A DNA stretch of 64,000 nt from Pectobacterium aquaticum (lineage in GTDB: Bacteria > Pseudomonadota > Gammaproteobacteria > Enterobacterales > Enterobacteriaceae), in NCBI RefSeq assembly GCF_003382565.3, contig NZ_CP086253.1, positions 930,001-994,000 on the forward strand, given 5' to 3'. A program made the translations under genes and the position numbers. The notes beneath the pieces are model-generated. The model saw only the letters and a program-made list of their open reading frames with translations. It ran no database searches and was not told the DNA's origin. Shown piece by piece: positions 63,304-64,000 of the stretch. Each line of letters begins with the position of its first letter. The stretch's first letter is position 1.

Positions 63304-63648
63304 ATGGGAAAGATTATGCAAAATGCCACGCAGTTAACGATTAGCAAGACTCGGCCAGCACAAGAAGAAGATGACGGCGTTTCCTACCAGTTTATGGGGG
63401 CGGTCACGGGGTTCTCTTTTTATTGGTTGGCCTTTACTATCCCTTTTCTGGTATACGGCTCCAATACCACGTTTTTCTTCATGCTCTACACTTGGCCGTT
63501 TTTTCTGGCGCTGATGCCGTTTTCAGTGCTGGTTGGCGTCGGGTTTAGCTTTTTGCTGAGAGGCTATCTCTTTTATACGCTCTTTGCGACGGGCTTGACG
63601 GTGGTCTGTCTGTTCTGGCTGGTCTTTTCTTTTTTGATGGGGTGGTAA
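63304..63648 (+). CDS. ygbE: YgbE-like DUF3561 inner-membrane protein
   Basis: A 114-residue protein with about three membrane helices (residues ~31-52, ~55-80, ~88-112) and a short polar head. FLVYGSNTTFFFMLYTWPFF is the conserved centre shared with E. coli YgbE, which also follows cysC. The function is unknown; linkage to cysDNC may be only positional. AGGGGA lies just before ATG 63304. ATG 63316 is an alternative that better matches the E. coli start. Confidence 0.85.
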   Translation: MGKIMQNATQLTISKTRPAQEEDDGVSYQFMGAVTGFSFYWLAFTIPFLVYGSNTTFFFMLYTWPFFLALMPFSVLVGVGFSFLLRGYLFYTLFATGLTVVCLFWLVFSFLMGW

Positions 63649-63654
63649 AAAGAA

Positions 63655-63694
63655 AAAGGCTGCCAGCGTGGAAGGCGCTGACAGCCTGTGGTTT
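63655..63694. terminator. Terminator between ygbE and the ABC ATPase gene
   Basis: AGGCTG-C-CAGCG (63657-63668) pairs with CGCTG-A-CAGCCT (63676-63687). On the minus strand it is followed by TTTTTCTTTTT, a strong tract for the ABC gene; on the plus strand GTGGTTTT follows, weaker. Confidence 0.82.
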
Positions 63695-63701
63695 TAACGC
63701 G

Positions 63702-64000
63702 CTACAGTATCTTGCTCAGGAAAGCCTGCGTGCGCGGGTTACTCGGATGCGTAAAAATCGCTTCTGGCGTCCCTTGTTCCTGAATAATCCCCTGATCGAT
63801 AAAGATCACCCTATCGGCCACTTCTCGGGCAAATGCCATTTCATGGGTCACGATGACCATCGTCATGCCTTCGTTCGCCAGCGTTTTCATGACCGCTAAC
63901 ACTTCACCAACCAGTTCTGGGTCCAGCGCGGATGTGGGTTCATCGAACAACATGATCGCGGGTTCCATCGCTAACGCGCGGGCAATCGCGACACGCTGTT
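63702..64000 (-). CDS. Polar amino-acid ABC transporter ATP-binding protein, C-terminal part
   Basis: The last ~99 residues of a GlnQ/ArtP/TcyN-class ATPase; the frame continues past the right edge (QRVAIARALAMEP is read upstream of the first Met in view). Walker B IMLFDEPTSALDPE, the D-loop and the H-loop His in VIVTHEMAFAREVADRV are present; the LSGGQ motif lies just outside. The tail PSNPRTQAFLSKIL is typical of this subfamily. The substrate cannot be told from this part. Confidence 0.92.
   Translation of the reverse strand, partial: QRVAIARALAMEPAIMLFDEPTSALDPELVGEVLAVMKTLANEGMTMVIVTHEMAFAREVADRVIFIDQGIIQEQGTPEAIFTHPSNPRTQAFLSKIL

Overview
The window is chromosomal DNA of a soft-rot enterobacterium, most likely Pectobacterium. 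Most proteins are close to their E. coli counterparts. Mixed among them are plant cell-wall genes typical of Pectobacterium and Dickeya (rhiT-rhiN, a TogB-like oligogalacturonide-binding protein, a GH28-like protein), and the BarA kinase known as ExpS in this group. I see no rRNA, tRNA, prophage, intact IS element or CRISPR array.

Layout. 0-12 kb follows the E. coli 68-min order: tamB end, ytfP, ppa, then plsY, folB, uppP, cca, ygiM, ygiF, glnE, hldE. 12-17 kb holds a ligA-DUF3820 pair away from its usual zipA neighbour, a FlxA-like coiled-coil protein and an Aer-type energy-taxis receptor. 17-27.5 kb is a full D-glucarate/galactarate locus: garD divergent from gudP, then gudX-gudD-garL-garR and garK. 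28-39 kb is barA, rlmD, relA, mazG, pyrG, eno. 39-47.5 kb is accessory: calB-hchA-like aldehyde defence with a divergent LysR regulator, rhiT-rhiN, and an MBL-SDR pair. 47.6-48.8 kb is queE/queD (queuosine). 48.9-53.8 kb is an island with a GH28-like protein, an orphan oligosaccharide-binding protein and an unassigned 559-residue protein. 54-63.7 kb is cysJIH and cysG-cysD-cysN-cysC plus a DUF3561 gene (assimilatory sulfate reduction with siroheme synthesis). The right edge cuts a polar-amino-acid ABC ATPase gene.

How genes work together. GarD and GudD dehydrate galactarate and glucarate to 5-keto-4-deoxyglucarate. GarL cleaves it, GarR reduces tartronate semialdehyde, GarK phosphorylates glycerate, and GudP imports the acids. 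RhiT and RhiN take up and hydrolyse unsaturated rhamnogalacturonan disaccharides. CysD/N/C activate sulfate, CysH reduces PAPS, CysJ/I reduce sulfite, and CysG supplies siroheme to CysI.

The most unusual material is between genes. Two related ~300-350 bp repeats (27548-27896 and 45382-45685) fold alike and show at least six compensatory base-pair changes. A family of ~125-205 bp TIR-bearing miniature repeats includes copies carrying strings of perfect short hairpins. A ~148-nt structured, terminator-ended sequence follows cysH. Two 17-bp boxes are repeated upstream of gudP and gudX, and an unlisted 49-codon ORF is coupled to gudX by an ATGA overlap.
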